22,720 bases of DNA, taken from assembly GCA_964462525.1 (NCBI GenBank), contig CAYWWY010000020.1, positions 1 through 22,720 of the forward strand, given 5' to 3'. Positions 1 to 7,940 of this stretch are shown here, one piece after another. Numbering within the stretch: the first letter of the stretch is position 1; every line of letters starts with the position of its first letter. Origin of the DNA: CAYWWY01 sp964462525 (GTDB lineage: Bacteria > Thermotogota > Thermotogae > MWEM01). The notes under the pieces were generated by a model. The model had not been told where the DNA came from, searched no databases, and was given only the letters and a program-made list of their open reading frames with translations. The position numbers and the translations under genes were made by a program.

Positions 1-55
1 GCATGCCGGTCTGTCACACCGGTGGCCGCGAGTTCGAGTCTCGTCGTCCCCGCCA
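1..55 (+). tRNA. tRNA-Asp(GTC), 5' end cut by window edge
   Basis: These 55 bases are identical to the last 55 bases of the complete tRNA-Asp at 59-135. They contain the anticodon arm with GTC (13-15), the variable loop, the T arm (TTCGAGT loop), the 3' acceptor strand CGTCCCC, discriminator G and an encoded CCA (53-55). The acceptor 5' strand and most of the D arm lie outside the window. The two genes repeat with an 80-base period and are separated by three bases. Confidence 0.93.
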
Positions 56-58
56 GAA

Positions 59-135
59 GGGGACGTGGTGCAGTTGGTTAGCATGCCGGTCTGTCACACC
101 GGTGGCCGCGAGTTCGAGTCTCGTCGTCCCCGCCA
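59..135 (+). tRNA. tRNA-Asp(GTC)
   Basis: A complete 77-base tRNA. Acceptor GGGGACG (59-65) pairs with CGTCCCC (125-131), discriminator G132 follows, and CCA (133-135) is encoded. The anticodon stem is CCGGT (86-90) with ACCGG (98-102), around the loop CTGTCAC whose anticodon is GTC (93-95), reading Asp GAC/GAU. The T loop is TTCGAGT. It is the last gene of at least a two-copy tandem; its promoter is not visible, so the transcript starts upstream of the window. Confidence 0.96.
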
Positions 136-141
136 GTACTT

Positions 142-169
142 AGCCCTTTTCAAAGAAAGGGCTTTTTTT
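142..169 (+). terminator. Intrinsic terminator of the tRNA-Asp cluster
   Basis: Eight-base-pair stem AGCCCTTT (142-149) with AAAGGGCT (156-163), six-base loop, then a run of seven T. It starts six bases after the tRNA CCA end. The T run leads directly into the Shine-Dalgarno sequence of the next gene (about 170-177), leaving no room for a promoter between them. Confidence 0.85.
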
Positions 170-182
170 AAGGAGGGATTCG

Positions 183-650
183 ATGCTGATCTTAATGATC
201 GCATTGATTTGGATTCTGTTGTCTTATGAATACGGCATCCAAGGTTTATCGATTCTAATCATCGTCTTACCCGTTATTTTTGCTTTGTATCGGGTTCTTA
301 AAGCGGATACGCTCAAAGGGTTGCATGGATCGGCTGTATGGTTTTTCTTTCTTTCCGTGTTTCATTCGATCCGGGTTTCTTTTTCATTAATCTATTGGCT
401 GTTAAAAGGGAAGATTTACGAAGGCATCTATGAATCGGAACTCGGGCAAACCCCTAGTTACTCCCTATTCTTTGTGAGCTGTGGCATTACGATTGTGCCC
501 GATACTCTTTTTCTCGGGAAGAGGAAGGGATGGATCTATGTGCACAAAATTGCTCCAATCCAAAAGGATGCCTTTCAAGCGGATAAATTTCCTTCCATCT
601 CCCTAGGCAAAAATGGTATAATTAATCCGACCAAACCCCCTCTTCAATAG
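183..650 (+). CDS. MnhE-like (Na+/H+ antiporter subunit E family) membrane protein
   Basis: 155 residues. The hydrophobic N-terminal half has two or three membrane segments (about 2-38 and 50-72). The C-terminal part has the pattern SCGITIVPDTLFLG followed by a short charged turn and IYVHKI, which resembles the 'ITLTPGT...VH' motif of the MnhE/MrpE family of multisubunit cation/proton antiporters. The start is ATG with AAGGAGGG eight bases upstream. No other Mrp subunit is next to it; downstream are PspC and LiaF-like envelope genes, so it may be an orphan subunit with a local envelope role or may serve antiporter genes encoded elsewhere. The assignment rests on motif resemblance only. Confidence 0.6.
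   Translation: MLILMIALIWILLSYEYGIQGLSILIIVLPVIFALYRVLKADTLKGLHGSAVWFFFLSVFHSIRVSFSLIYWLLKGKIYEGIYESELGQTPSYSLFFVSCGITIVPDTLFLGKRKGWIYVHKIAPIQKDAFQADKFPSISLGKNGIINPTKPPLQ
614..622 (+). promoter_or_regulatory. Candidate extended -10 promoter for the PspC gene
   Basis: TGG-TATAAT (TGn plus a perfect -10) lies in the 3' end of the MnhE-like gene, 37 bases before the PspC start codon. No convincing -35 is seen 17 bases upstream. The same TGGTATAAT string occurs upstream of the ABC binding protein on the other strand, and TGGTATGAT upstream of hrcA. Confidence 0.4.
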
Positions 651-659
651 GAGGAAAAG

Positions 660-1100
660 ATGAATAAAAGGGTATACAGAAGCAGAAAAGACCGAGTGAT
701 CGCGGGAGTATGCGGAGGTTTGGCTAAGTACTTTAGCATAGACCCCGTTTTGATCCGATTGGTAGCCGTTGCAACCGTTTTATTGGGTGGAGCCGGAGTG
801 ATTCTTTATATCATTGCCATGCTTGTCATTCCAGAAGAACCGAAATTTTCTTCGAATCCTTCCAATGGGGAGAATTCGGAAGAAAACAAAGAAAGCGGTT
901 TTATCGATCCTGAGCTTAGGAATAAAGCCATTGTCGGTATTGCTGTCTTTTTTATCGCTGTCGGTGTTTTCTTCCTCCTCCGGCAATTTGAACCAGTGCG
1001 ATGGTTTCTCACGGTCTCTTGGGAAATCTTGTTTGGGGGGATTTTGGTAACAATTGGCATTATTGTCATTATGAAGTCGATTCGAAGGTCAAAACGATGA
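660..1100 (+). CDS. PspC-domain membrane protein
   Basis: 146 residues. Residues 3-60 are a PspC domain: a basic start with RSRKDRVIAGVCGGLAKYF and SIDPVLIRL, then a membrane helix ending in VIPEEP. A polar linker (60-85) leads to two further hydrophobic segments (about 88-107 and 118-138), like the LiaI/LiaF-type membrane region, and a basic tail. PspC proteins sense or counter envelope stress in many bacteria. Start ATG has AGGAGG seven bases upstream. The stop overlaps the start of the next gene (ATGA), so the two are probably translated together. Confidence 0.85.
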   Translation: MNKRVYRSRKDRVIAGVCGGLAKYFSIDPVLIRLVAVATVLLGGAGVILYIIAMLVIPEEPKFSSNPSNGENSEENKESGFIDPELRNKAIVGIAVFFIAVGVFFLLRQFEPVRWFLTVSWEILFGGILVTIGIIVIMKSIRRSKR

Positions 1101-1939
1101 AAATCGCCTTAGGCGTATTTATCATTTTTTTCGGGGTTCTTTTGATCATTCAAGGGTTTTCATGGGAACTACCTCTTCGGATCATTCAAAATTTCCTCTC
1201 TTTATGGCCCTTTTTGATCATTCTGATTGGCATTGCGGTATTATCCAATGTCAAAGGCCTTCGTTGGCTTCGATGGATCCATTTATTCCTGAGTCTAGCG
1301 TTCTTCGCGACCCTTCTTTTTTTACCGCCAACTCATATCATCTGGGGTCAGATGAAAAATCCGGTTGCGATTCAGGTAGAGCTACCCAAAGATACTGAAT
1401 CGATCGTATACTTAGATTTTGATTTGAAAGCGGCCAAAGTCAGGATTTATTCAACAGAAGACGATGAAACAATGTTGATTCAAGGTACATATCAATCCAG
1501 ATCGCAAGACTTCATTGTGGAATCCTTTGATAACCGAATCCTTTTTCGATCGTCAGCCTCACATTTTTTTCCCGCATGGAATGATGAGCTCCTTTTGTAT
1601 CTTCCTGACAGGTATCAGTATTCTACGCATTTTTTTGGAGGGGTAATCGATTTAGAGTATGAGTCTCGCACCAATCTTGTTTCAGCAATTGAAGTCGAAA
1701 CGGGTGTGTGCAACCTGAATGTCAACCTTCTTTCATGGAAACACCCATTATTCGTACGGATTTCTAGCGGGATTACCAACGCTCGATTTTTCGTACCGAA
1801 AGACAGTAGGGTCCATTCGGATGTACAAGGAGGGATTAAGAATACTTCCTTTACAGCCATTCAAGAAAATGGCTTTGGGACCAACTTATCCGTTGTTATT
1901 GAGTCAGGGATCATAAACCTTTCTGTTCGAGGCCGTTAG
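1097..1939 (+). CDS. LiaF-like membrane protein with C-terminal toastrack-type beta domain
   Basis: 280 residues from the ATG at 1097, chosen because it overlaps the PspC stop as ATGA and has GAAGGT upstream; the frame is open further upstream, but that would run far into the PspC gene. Residues 1-80 hold three hydrophobic segments (about 2-20, 33-49, 58-75), as in the LiaI/LiaF membrane domain. Residues 90-280 are a beta-rich region with recurring strands (IEVETGVCNLNVN, VRISSGITNARFF, VVIESGIINLSVRG), as in the repetitive LiaF/DUF4097 'toastrack' fold. PspC and toastrack proteins often occur together in envelope-stress modules. No sensor kinase is nearby. The family call is moderate and the function is inferred from context. 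Confidence 0.7.
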   Translation: MKIALGVFIIFFGVLLIIQGFSWELPLRIIQNFLSLWPFLIILIGIAVLSNVKGLRWLRWIHLFLSLAFFATLLFLPPTHIIWGQMKNPVAIQVELPKDTESIVYLDFDLKAAKVRIYSTEDDETMLIQGTYQSRSQDFIVESFDNRILFRSSASHFFPAWNDELLLYLPDRYQYSTHFFGGVIDLEYESRTNLVSAIEVETGVCNLNVNLLSWKHPLFVRISSGITNARFFVPKDSRVHSDVQGGIKNTSFTAIQENGFGTNLSVVIESGIINLSVRGR

Positions 1940-2059
1940 CTCCGTTGATATTCTGCCTGCAAAGAGCCAGTCCAAACATCCATCCTTCTGATTGTCCCAA
2001 CGATGAGAAATCCCCCCTCTTTTTTAAGAAACCTTCATCCTTAGTTTGATCAAATCCGG

Positions 2060-2065
2060 TATAAT
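2060..2065 (+). promoter_or_regulatory. Candidate -10 box for ruvC-polC
   Basis: A perfect TATAAT inside the small palindrome GGTAT-A-ATACC, 82 bases before the ruvC start. It has no TGn extension and no good -35 at 16-18 bases, so support is weak. The 208-base gap between 1939 and 2148 otherwise shows only a six-codon reading frame (2121-2141) ending at the ruvC Shine-Dalgarno sequence. Confidence 0.3.
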
Positions 2066-2147
2066 ACCATCGGTTATCATTCCCTTCGGTACTAAATAGT
2101 TATGGATTGATATTGAAAGGATGAACCAAACCAGCGCGTGAAGGAGC

Positions 2148-2684
2148 TTGATTGAACCCAAAATGACGAAAAAAAACGAGGGAACCATAATTTTAGGGAT
2201 TGATCCCGGATATGGGACCGTAGGGTATGGTTTGATAGCCATTTGCGGAAACCGTTTTGTGCATGTGGCTCATGGAGCGATTCGTACCACCTCCAATCAA
2301 CCCCTCCCCTTGCGGTTGAGTGAGATATATGATGCCATAACCCGGATTCTTGACGAGTATAGACCAACGGAAGCTGCCGTAGAATCGCTCTTTTTCTTCC
2401 GTAATGTAACCACAGCTCTTGCCGTGAGCGAAGCGAGAGGTGTGATTCAACTAAACCTATATCAGCATAGTGTTCTTTCCCATGAATATACTCCGTTCCA
2501 AGTGAAACAAGCTGTATCGGGTAATGGACGGGCTGAAAAAGGTCAAGTACAACGAATCGTCAAAACACTTCTTCATATGGATAAAAATCCCACTCCAGAT
2601 GATGCTGCAGATGCGTTGGCGATTGCAATCTGTCATGCAAACTCAAGAGACTCCCTAAATCACATTCAGGGGCGCGTACAATAA
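2148..2684 (+). CDS. ruvC: Holliday junction resolvase RuvC
   Basis: About 178 residues. RuvC cuts four-way DNA junctions symmetrically during recombination, acting with RuvAB. The RNase H-like fold is recognisable: ILGIDPGYGTVGYG carries the first catalytic Asp, EAAVESLFFFRN the catalytic Glu, and PDDAADALAIAICH the paired C-terminal Asp residues; the full acidic set is present. The start is uncertain. TTG at 2148 is only one base after AAGGAG (2141-2146), ATT at 2151 is better spaced but a rare start, and ATG at 2163 is 16 bases away. All share the same frame. The stop overlaps the polC start (TAATG), implying coupled translation. Confidence 0.95.
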   Translation: MIEPKMTKKNEGTIILGIDPGYGTVGYGLIAICGNRFVHVAHGAIRTTSNQPLPLRLSEIYDAITRILDEYRPTEAAVESLFFFRNVTTALAVSEARGVIQLNLYQHSVLSHEYTPFQVKQAVSGNGRAEKGQVQRIVKTLLHMDKNPTPDDAADALAIAICHANSRDSLNHIQGRVQ

Positions 2685-5600
2685 TGGTTTTGGAATTTTT
2701 GATTCCTTCTAAAGGATCTTGTTCGTGGGTTCATCGTTTGGGTTTGGAATGGAACGGGACCCATCCTACGATTGAACGTGTGGTACTCAAAAGAGATGAA
2801 CTCAACCTCCATCTCCATACGCATGATGATTCGATCGAACCAGAGAAGCGGATCGATTTCGAGTCGGTATGCACTCGATATTTTGGAATACCTGTGCGGA
2901 TTTTGGAGTGTCCAAAGACAGATGATGGCAAAGCAATTAACCTAACTCATTGGCATGAAATCCTTTGTGAACTAAACGGGAGCCTCCCGTATATAACCGA
3001 TTCTACAAAGGCGCAATGGAATGATGACTCTTCTCTTTATATCTACGTTCCTAATGAGTTTCTCCGCATTCGGTTGGAAGAACGAAAAGGCCTGATTCGC
3101 GACGCCTATCAAAAAAGAATGCGTGACCCTAAAGAAATTCGGATTTTGGTTGATCCTGATCTTTCTAAGCTTCTTCCGGCAAAAGCATTATCGAGTGATG
3201 AGGAAGAAAGAAGGAAGTCGGATCCTGCAACCCCTGATCCAATCGAGTCTGCTCCAATCGGAAGTTCCGATCCCAAGATCAATGATCCTGATTGCGTGAT
3301 CGATAAGCAACGCAGAGTGGAACTCCATGTTCATACGAAGATGAGCAATATGGATTCGATTGTTGGAGTGGATGAACTTGTCGATCGGGTGGCTCAGATG
3401 GGATTATCCTCTGTGGCCATTACAGATCATCATGGGGTTCAAGGGTATCCAGATCTTTACGAAGAATGCAAAAAAAGGGGCATCAAACCCATTTTTGGAA
3501 TGGAAGGGAATGTTGTGGATGTTTCCTCCATCGTTTTCCAGATGGATGCCAATATCAAACAAAAACAAATCGATGAAGTAGAGTATGTTGTTTTGGATTT
3601 GGAAACCACCGGACTCAATCCTCAACAAGAAGAAATAGTAGAAATTGGAGCAGTCCGCATTCAAAACGGGGAGCTTACCGATACCTTTTCCCAACTTATC
3701 GCTTCTCGCAAACCTTTATCAGAAAAAACCCAGTCAATTACTGGGATTAAGCCGAGTATGCTTGAGGGCAAACCGTATTTTGAAGAGGTCCTTCCTGAAT
3801 TCTCGAGCTTCCTCAAAGGAAGCGTTTTAGTTGCGCACAACGCAAGGTTTGATATGGGTTTTCTGAAGCATCACAATTGGAAAATCAATCATATGGCTTG
3901 GGAGTATCCGTATTTGGATACGTTGGCTCTTTCTCGATCATTGCTTCGAATGAAAAGCTATTCGCTCGATCGAATTGCGAAAAAATTGGGTTTGGGTGAC
4001 TTCACCCATCACAGGGCACTTGAAGATGCCCAGATTACGGCAAAACTCTTCCTTAAATTAATCCAGATTGCAAAAAAGAAAAAAGTGAATACTCTTGCTG
4101 AACTTGAGTCCCTCAAAGATGAGATGGATCCCAAGAGTCTTCATGGCCAGGCCATAACAATATTGGTCAAAAACCGAAAAGGATTGCGGAACCTATATCG
4201 GATCGTTTCGGAAAGCCATCTCCAGTATTATGGATCTTATCCAATGATCCCGAAAAGCCTTCTGGAAACCAATCGATCCGGTCTTTTAATCGGAAGCGGG
4301 AGCTTTGAAAGCGAATTTGCGGAAGCCTTTTTTGGAGGGGCAACAGAGGACGAGTTGATTGAGATCGCGAAATTTTACGATTATCTTGAAATGATGCCTC
4401 CCGATGCGTACACCAATATAGAGCAGGAAATTTCTCCCAAACTCCGGGAAGAGTATATTCAAAAGACTTACCAAATTGGGCAGATACTAAGCATTCCTGT
4501 TGTTTTTACTGGGAATGTCCACTATCTTGATCCTTCGGAAAAAAAGGAGTGGTCTATACTCAAAATAGCTGATGCTTCAATACGAAGGAAAAATACTCCG
4601 TTTTCTCCCGATCGATATCGGAACGTTCATCTCTATTTCCGTTCTACGGAAGAAATGATGAGTATTGCAACTCGACTTTTAGGGAGCTCTCATGCCGCTT
4701 ATGAAACAGTGTTGACAAACCCTTTGCAAATAGCCGATTCCATTGAAGCAATCGAACCGATTACTCGAACGCTGCATCCACCAAAAATCAAAGGGTCTGA
4801 AGAAGAGATTCGGTTATACTGTTGGAAACGGGCTCATGAAATCTACGGAGAGATGATTCCTTCAATCATTAAGGAAAGACTGGATCGAGAACTTGCTGCG
4901 ATCATCGGGCATGGGTTCGCTGTGTTGTACTATATTGCCCACCAAATTGTGAAAAAGTCTATGGAAGATGGGTATCTCGTTGGGTCTCGAGGCTCTGTAG
5001 GTTCATCCCTCGTTGCTACTTTGTTGGGTATAACAGAAGTGCATCCGATGCCACCCCACTATGTTTGTCCTTCGTGCAAATTCTCAGAGTTTCCTCAGGA
5101 TTCAACGATCACATCCGGTTATGATCTTCCTCGAAAACGCTGCCCTCGTTGCGGAACACAGTTGGATAAACTCGGCCAAAGCATTCCCTTCGAAACATTC
5201 ATGGGATTTTCGGGTGAAAAGATTCCTGATATCGATCTAAATTTCTCTGGTGAATATCAAACACGCGCGCATCGCACAATCGAGGAAATGTTTGGCAAAT
5301 CTCAAGTGTTCCGCGCCGGCACAATTAGCACAATGGCCGAGAAAACTGCTTTTGGATATGTTCAACGATACGAAGACGCAACAGGCGTACGATTAACAAA
5401 GCAAGAAAAGGAAAAAGCCGCGCAAAAAATCGCTGGAGTCAAACGAACAACCGGTCAACACCCTGGAGGATTAATGATTGTTCCGAGTGATAAAGAAGTG
5501 TATGACTTTACTCCTGTGCAGCATCCGGCTAATGATGCGCACTCAGATATTCGAACGACCCACTTTGATTATCAATCCATCCACGATGACCTTGTAAAAA

Positions 5601-6652
5601 TCGATGCATTGGGACATGACGATCCGACCTTTATGAAAATGCTGAAAGACCTTACGGGGTTTGACCCTTTGCATGTACCAATGGACGATCCCAAAACACT
5701 ACGGGTATTCTCCAGCACGAAAAGTATCGGGTTGAAACCACATGATATACCCGGAGTAGAAACAGGTACGCTTGGAATCCCGGAATTCGGAACTCAATTT
5801 GTCCGTGGGATGCTTAAGGAAACAAACCCGAAATCGTTCGCAGATCTCGTTCGGATTTCGGGTCTGTCTCATGGGACAGACGTTTGGCTAGGAAATGCGC
5901 GGGAGCTGATCGCTGGTCGATACGTTCACCTTTCTGAATTGATCGCTTGCCGCGATGACATAATGAATATGCTTATTGATAAAGGCTTAGAACCTTTGGA
6001 TGCTTTTAAGATTATGGAAAGCGTTCGAAAAGGAAAAGGGATTACCTTTGACCAGGAAATGGTGATGAAAAAAGCGGGATTACCGGAATGGTTCCTGCAG
6101 TCATGTAAAAAGATCAAATATCTCTTTCCCAAAGCACACGCTGTTGCCTATGTATCCATGGCCTTTCGAGTTGCTTTTTTTAAAGTCCATTTTCCCCTGG
6201 CATTCTACGCTACGTATTTTTCCATCAAAGGAGCCAATTTTGATGTACCTTTGATTACTTCAGGTGTATCAGCATTGCGAAGTTGGTTGGAGAACCCGGA
6301 AAAAAGAGATTCCGAAAAGAGTGTCCAGAAAATAAGCGCGGAACGCGTTGTAAACGAATTGGCTATGGAGATGCTGCTGCGTGGGTTTTCTTTCTTGCCT
6401 GTGCATATTGATCAATCGGAGGGTTTTCGATTTCTTATGGAAGAAAATGGGCTAAGAATTCCGCTCAACCGCGTCAATGGTTTGGGAGATAAAGTCGCTC
6501 AAACGATTTTAGAAGCCCGCAACAAAAGCCCTTTTTCAAGTGTGGAAGACTTAAAGAGCCGAACGAGTCTATCAGAATCGACACTTGAAGCCCTGAGAAC
6601 CATGAATGCGCTAAATGGAATGGCCGAAAGCGCCCAGATCTCACTATTTTAG
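2684..6652 (+). CDS. polC: DNA polymerase III alpha subunit, PolC type
   Basis: 1322 residues; the replicative polymerase with built-in proofreading. Order: N-terminal NI-like domain (about 1-165), a short polar Pro/Ser/Asp-rich linker (165-208), first part of the PHP domain (210-290: VELHVHT, AITDHHG), a DnaQ-type DEDD exonuclease (about 300-460: DLETTGL, HNARFDMGFL, HRALEDA), the rest of PHP, then the polymerase core with GSRGSVGSS (near 766), a four-cysteine zinc site (CPSC near 794, CPRC near 820) and catalytic PDIDLNFSGE (near 848). The protein ends in QISLF, a clamp-binding motif. The OB-fold usually found between the N-terminal domain and PHP in PolC appears absent; only the linker is there. 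ATG overlaps the ruvC stop by one base. All catalytic motifs look intact. Confidence 0.97.
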   Translation: MVLEFLIPSKGSCSWVHRLGLEWNGTHPTIERVVLKRDELNLHLHTHDDSIEPEKRIDFESVCTRYFGIPVRILECPKTDDGKAINLTHWHEILCELNGSLPYITDSTKAQWNDDSSLYIYVPNEFLRIRLEERKGLIRDAYQKRMRDPKEIRILVDPDLSKLLPAKALSSDEEERRKSDPATPDPIESAPIGSSDPKINDPDCVIDKQRRVELHVHTKMSNMDSIVGVDELVDRVAQMGLSSVAITDHHGVQGYPDLYEECKKRGIKPIFGMEGNVVDVSSIVFQMDANIKQKQIDEVEYVVLDLETTGLNPQQEEIVEIGAVRIQNGELTDTFSQLIASRKPLSEKTQSITGIKPSMLEGKPYFEEVLPEFSSFLKGSVLVAHNARFDMGFLKHHNWKINHMAWEYPYLDTLALSRSLLRMKSYSLDRIAKKLGLGDFTHHRALEDAQITAKLFLKLIQIAKKKKVNTLAELESLKDEMDPKSLHGQAITILVKNRKGLRNLYRIVSESHLQYYGSYPMIPKSLLETNRSGLLIGSGSFESEFAEAFFGGATEDELIEIAKFYDYLEMMPPDAYTNIEQEISPKLREEYIQKTYQIGQILSIPVVFTGNVHYLDPSEKKEWSILKIADASIRRKNTPFSPDRYRNVHLYFRSTEEMMSIATRLLGSSHAAYETVLTNPLQIADSIEAIEPITRTLHPPKIKGSEEEIRLYCWKRAHEIYGEMIPSIIKERLDRELAAIIGHGFAVLYYIAHQIVKKSMEDGYLVGSRGSVGSSLVATLLGITEVHPMPPHYVCPSCKFSEFPQDSTITSGYDLPRKRCPRCGTQLDKLGQSIPFETFMGFSGEKIPDIDLNFSGEYQTRAHRTIEEMFGKSQVFRAGTISTMAEKTAFGYVQRYEDATGVRLTKQEKEKAAQKIAGVKRTTGQHPGGLMIVPSDKEVYDFTPVQHPANDAHSDIRTTHFDYQSIHDDLVKIDALGHDDPTFMKMLKDLTGFDPLHVPMDDPKTLRVFSSTKSIGLKPHDIPGVETGTLGIPEFGTQFVRGMLKETNPKSFADLVRISGLSHGTDVWLGNARELIAGRYVHLSELIACRDDIMNMLIDKGLEPLDAFKIMESVRKGKGITFDQEMVMKKAGLPEWFLQSCKKIKYLFPKAHAVAYVSMAFRVAFFKVHFPLAFYATYFSIKGANFDVPLITSGVSALRSWLENPEKRDSEKSVQKISAERVVNELAMEMLLRGFSFLPVHIDQSEGFRFLMEENGLRIPLNRVNGLGDKVAQTILEARNKSPFSSVEDLKSRTSLSESTLEALRTMNALNGMAESAQISLF

Positions 6653-6685
6653 GACAGACACTCATTAACATGTGGTTTAGAAATC

Positions 6686-6718
6686 AAAAAAAGAGTATAC
6701 ACAAGTATACTCTTTTTT
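6686..6718. terminator. Bidirectional terminator between polC and dnaJ
   Basis: An A run, stem GAGTATAC (6693-6700), loop ACAA, GTATACTC (6705-6712), then six T. The A and T runs extend the pairing. Because A precedes and T follows, it can end transcription from polC on + and from dnaJ on -, which converge here. Confidence 0.88.
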
Positions 6719-6753
6719 GCGTATCTTTAACCCAATCAAGCAAAAGGGCTCGA

Positions 6754-7908
6754 TTACACTTTTTCTTCCGTTTCCATACCCTGAGTATGGATGGGTTCAT
6801 TGGAGGCAGCGGATAGTTGTTCGAGTAATTTTCGTTCTTTCCGGGTAACCCGTTTTGGTATCGTCACTCGAACCCGCAAAAAATGATCGCCCTTGATCCC
6901 ACTTCGCAAGTCAGGGATCCCTTTTCCTTTCATTCGGATTGTCGTTCCTGGTTGGGTGCCAGACTGGATTTTTATTTTCGAAAAACCGTCCACTCCCTCT
7001 ACCGCAACAGAAGTTCCCAAAATCGCTTCAAGATAGCTAATCTCAGTTTCTGAGTATAGATCATTTCCCTGCCGTTTGATGGACGCGTGGGGATGAACTT
7101 GTACTTTCACATACAGGTCTCCATATTGGCCTCCCCCAGAACCGGAATTTCCTCCGCCGGCCACACGCAACCGCAATCCATCTTCCGCTCCTGCAGGTAC
7201 TCGAACCATGATTTTTTTTCGTTCTCTCTTTTTTCCATTCCCGCTACAATCAGAACACCGTTCATTGATGATTTTCCCTTTGCCTCCGCACCGAGGACAG
7301 GTGGCTGTTGAGCTTATACTGCCAAAAATCGTATGTGATTCCTGAACAACAACACCTCTTCCCGAGCACTGGATGCAAGAGCTAAATGAAGTACCGTCTT
7401 TGGCGCCTGTTCCTTTGCAAGATTCACACTCAGAATATCGTTCATATTCGATTTCCTTTTCGACCCCTTTTGCAACATCAGTAAGCTCTACAGAAAGAGC
7501 GTACAGAATGTCTTCGCCTCTTTTTGCGTGGGGAGCAGTCTTTTGCTGACGGGTTTGCCCGGAAGACTGTCCAAAAAACATGTCAAAGATATCGCCGATT
7601 CCGCCAAATCCCCCTCCAAAGAAATCATTAAAGACGGTTCCGCCACCCTGGCCTTGCGCTGTTCGATACTGAGGGGGCATTTGGTCTCCTACATACCCGT
7701 ATCGGTCATACATCGCTCTTTTTTGCGGATCGCTTAACGCTTCATACGCTTCTGAAACTTCCTTGAAGTTCTTTTCCGCTTCCGATCGGTTCTCGGGTTG
7801 CAAATCAGGATGCCATTTTTTAGCCATCTTCCGATATGCTTTCTTGATGTCATCTTGGGTTGCGTCTTTTGGAATACCTAGGATTTCGTAATACTCTTTT
7901 TTTGCCAT
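6754..7908 (-). CDS. dnaJ: Chaperone protein DnaJ (Hsp40)
   Basis: 384 residues, the usual length for type I DnaJ. It stimulates the DnaK ATPase and holds unfolded clients. J domain at 1-70 with HPD at 33-35; Gly/Phe-rich region about 86-115; four CxxCxGxG zinc motifs at Cys 161/164, 178/181, 204/207 and 218/221; then the two beta client-binding domains and a C-terminal dimer region. Last gene of the hrcA-grpE-dnaJ operon, 32 bases after grpE, with GGTGATC before the ATG. dnaK is not in this operon. Expression should follow the CIRCE-controlled promoter upstream of hrcA. Confidence 0.97.
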   Translation of the reverse strand: MAKKEYYEILGIPKDATQDDIKKAYRKMAKKWHPDLQPENRSEAEKNFKEVSEAYEALSDPQKRAMYDRYGYVGDQMPPQYRTAQGQGGGTVFNDFFGGGFGGIGDIFDMFFGQSSGQTRQQKTAPHAKRGEDILYALSVELTDVAKGVEKEIEYERYSECESCKGTGAKDGTSFSSCIQCSGRGVVVQESHTIFGSISSTATCPRCGGKGKIINERCSDCSGNGKKRERKKIMVRVPAGAEDGLRLRVAGGGNSGSGGGQYGDLYVKVQVHPHASIKRQGNDLYSETEISYLEAILGTSVAVEGVDGFSKIKIQSGTQPGTTIRMKGKGIPDLRSGIKGDHFLRVRVTIPKRVTRKERKLLEQLSAASNEPIHTQGMETEEKV

Positions 7909-7940
7909 CCGATCACCCGCTATCTACAAGCGTTTCGTGC

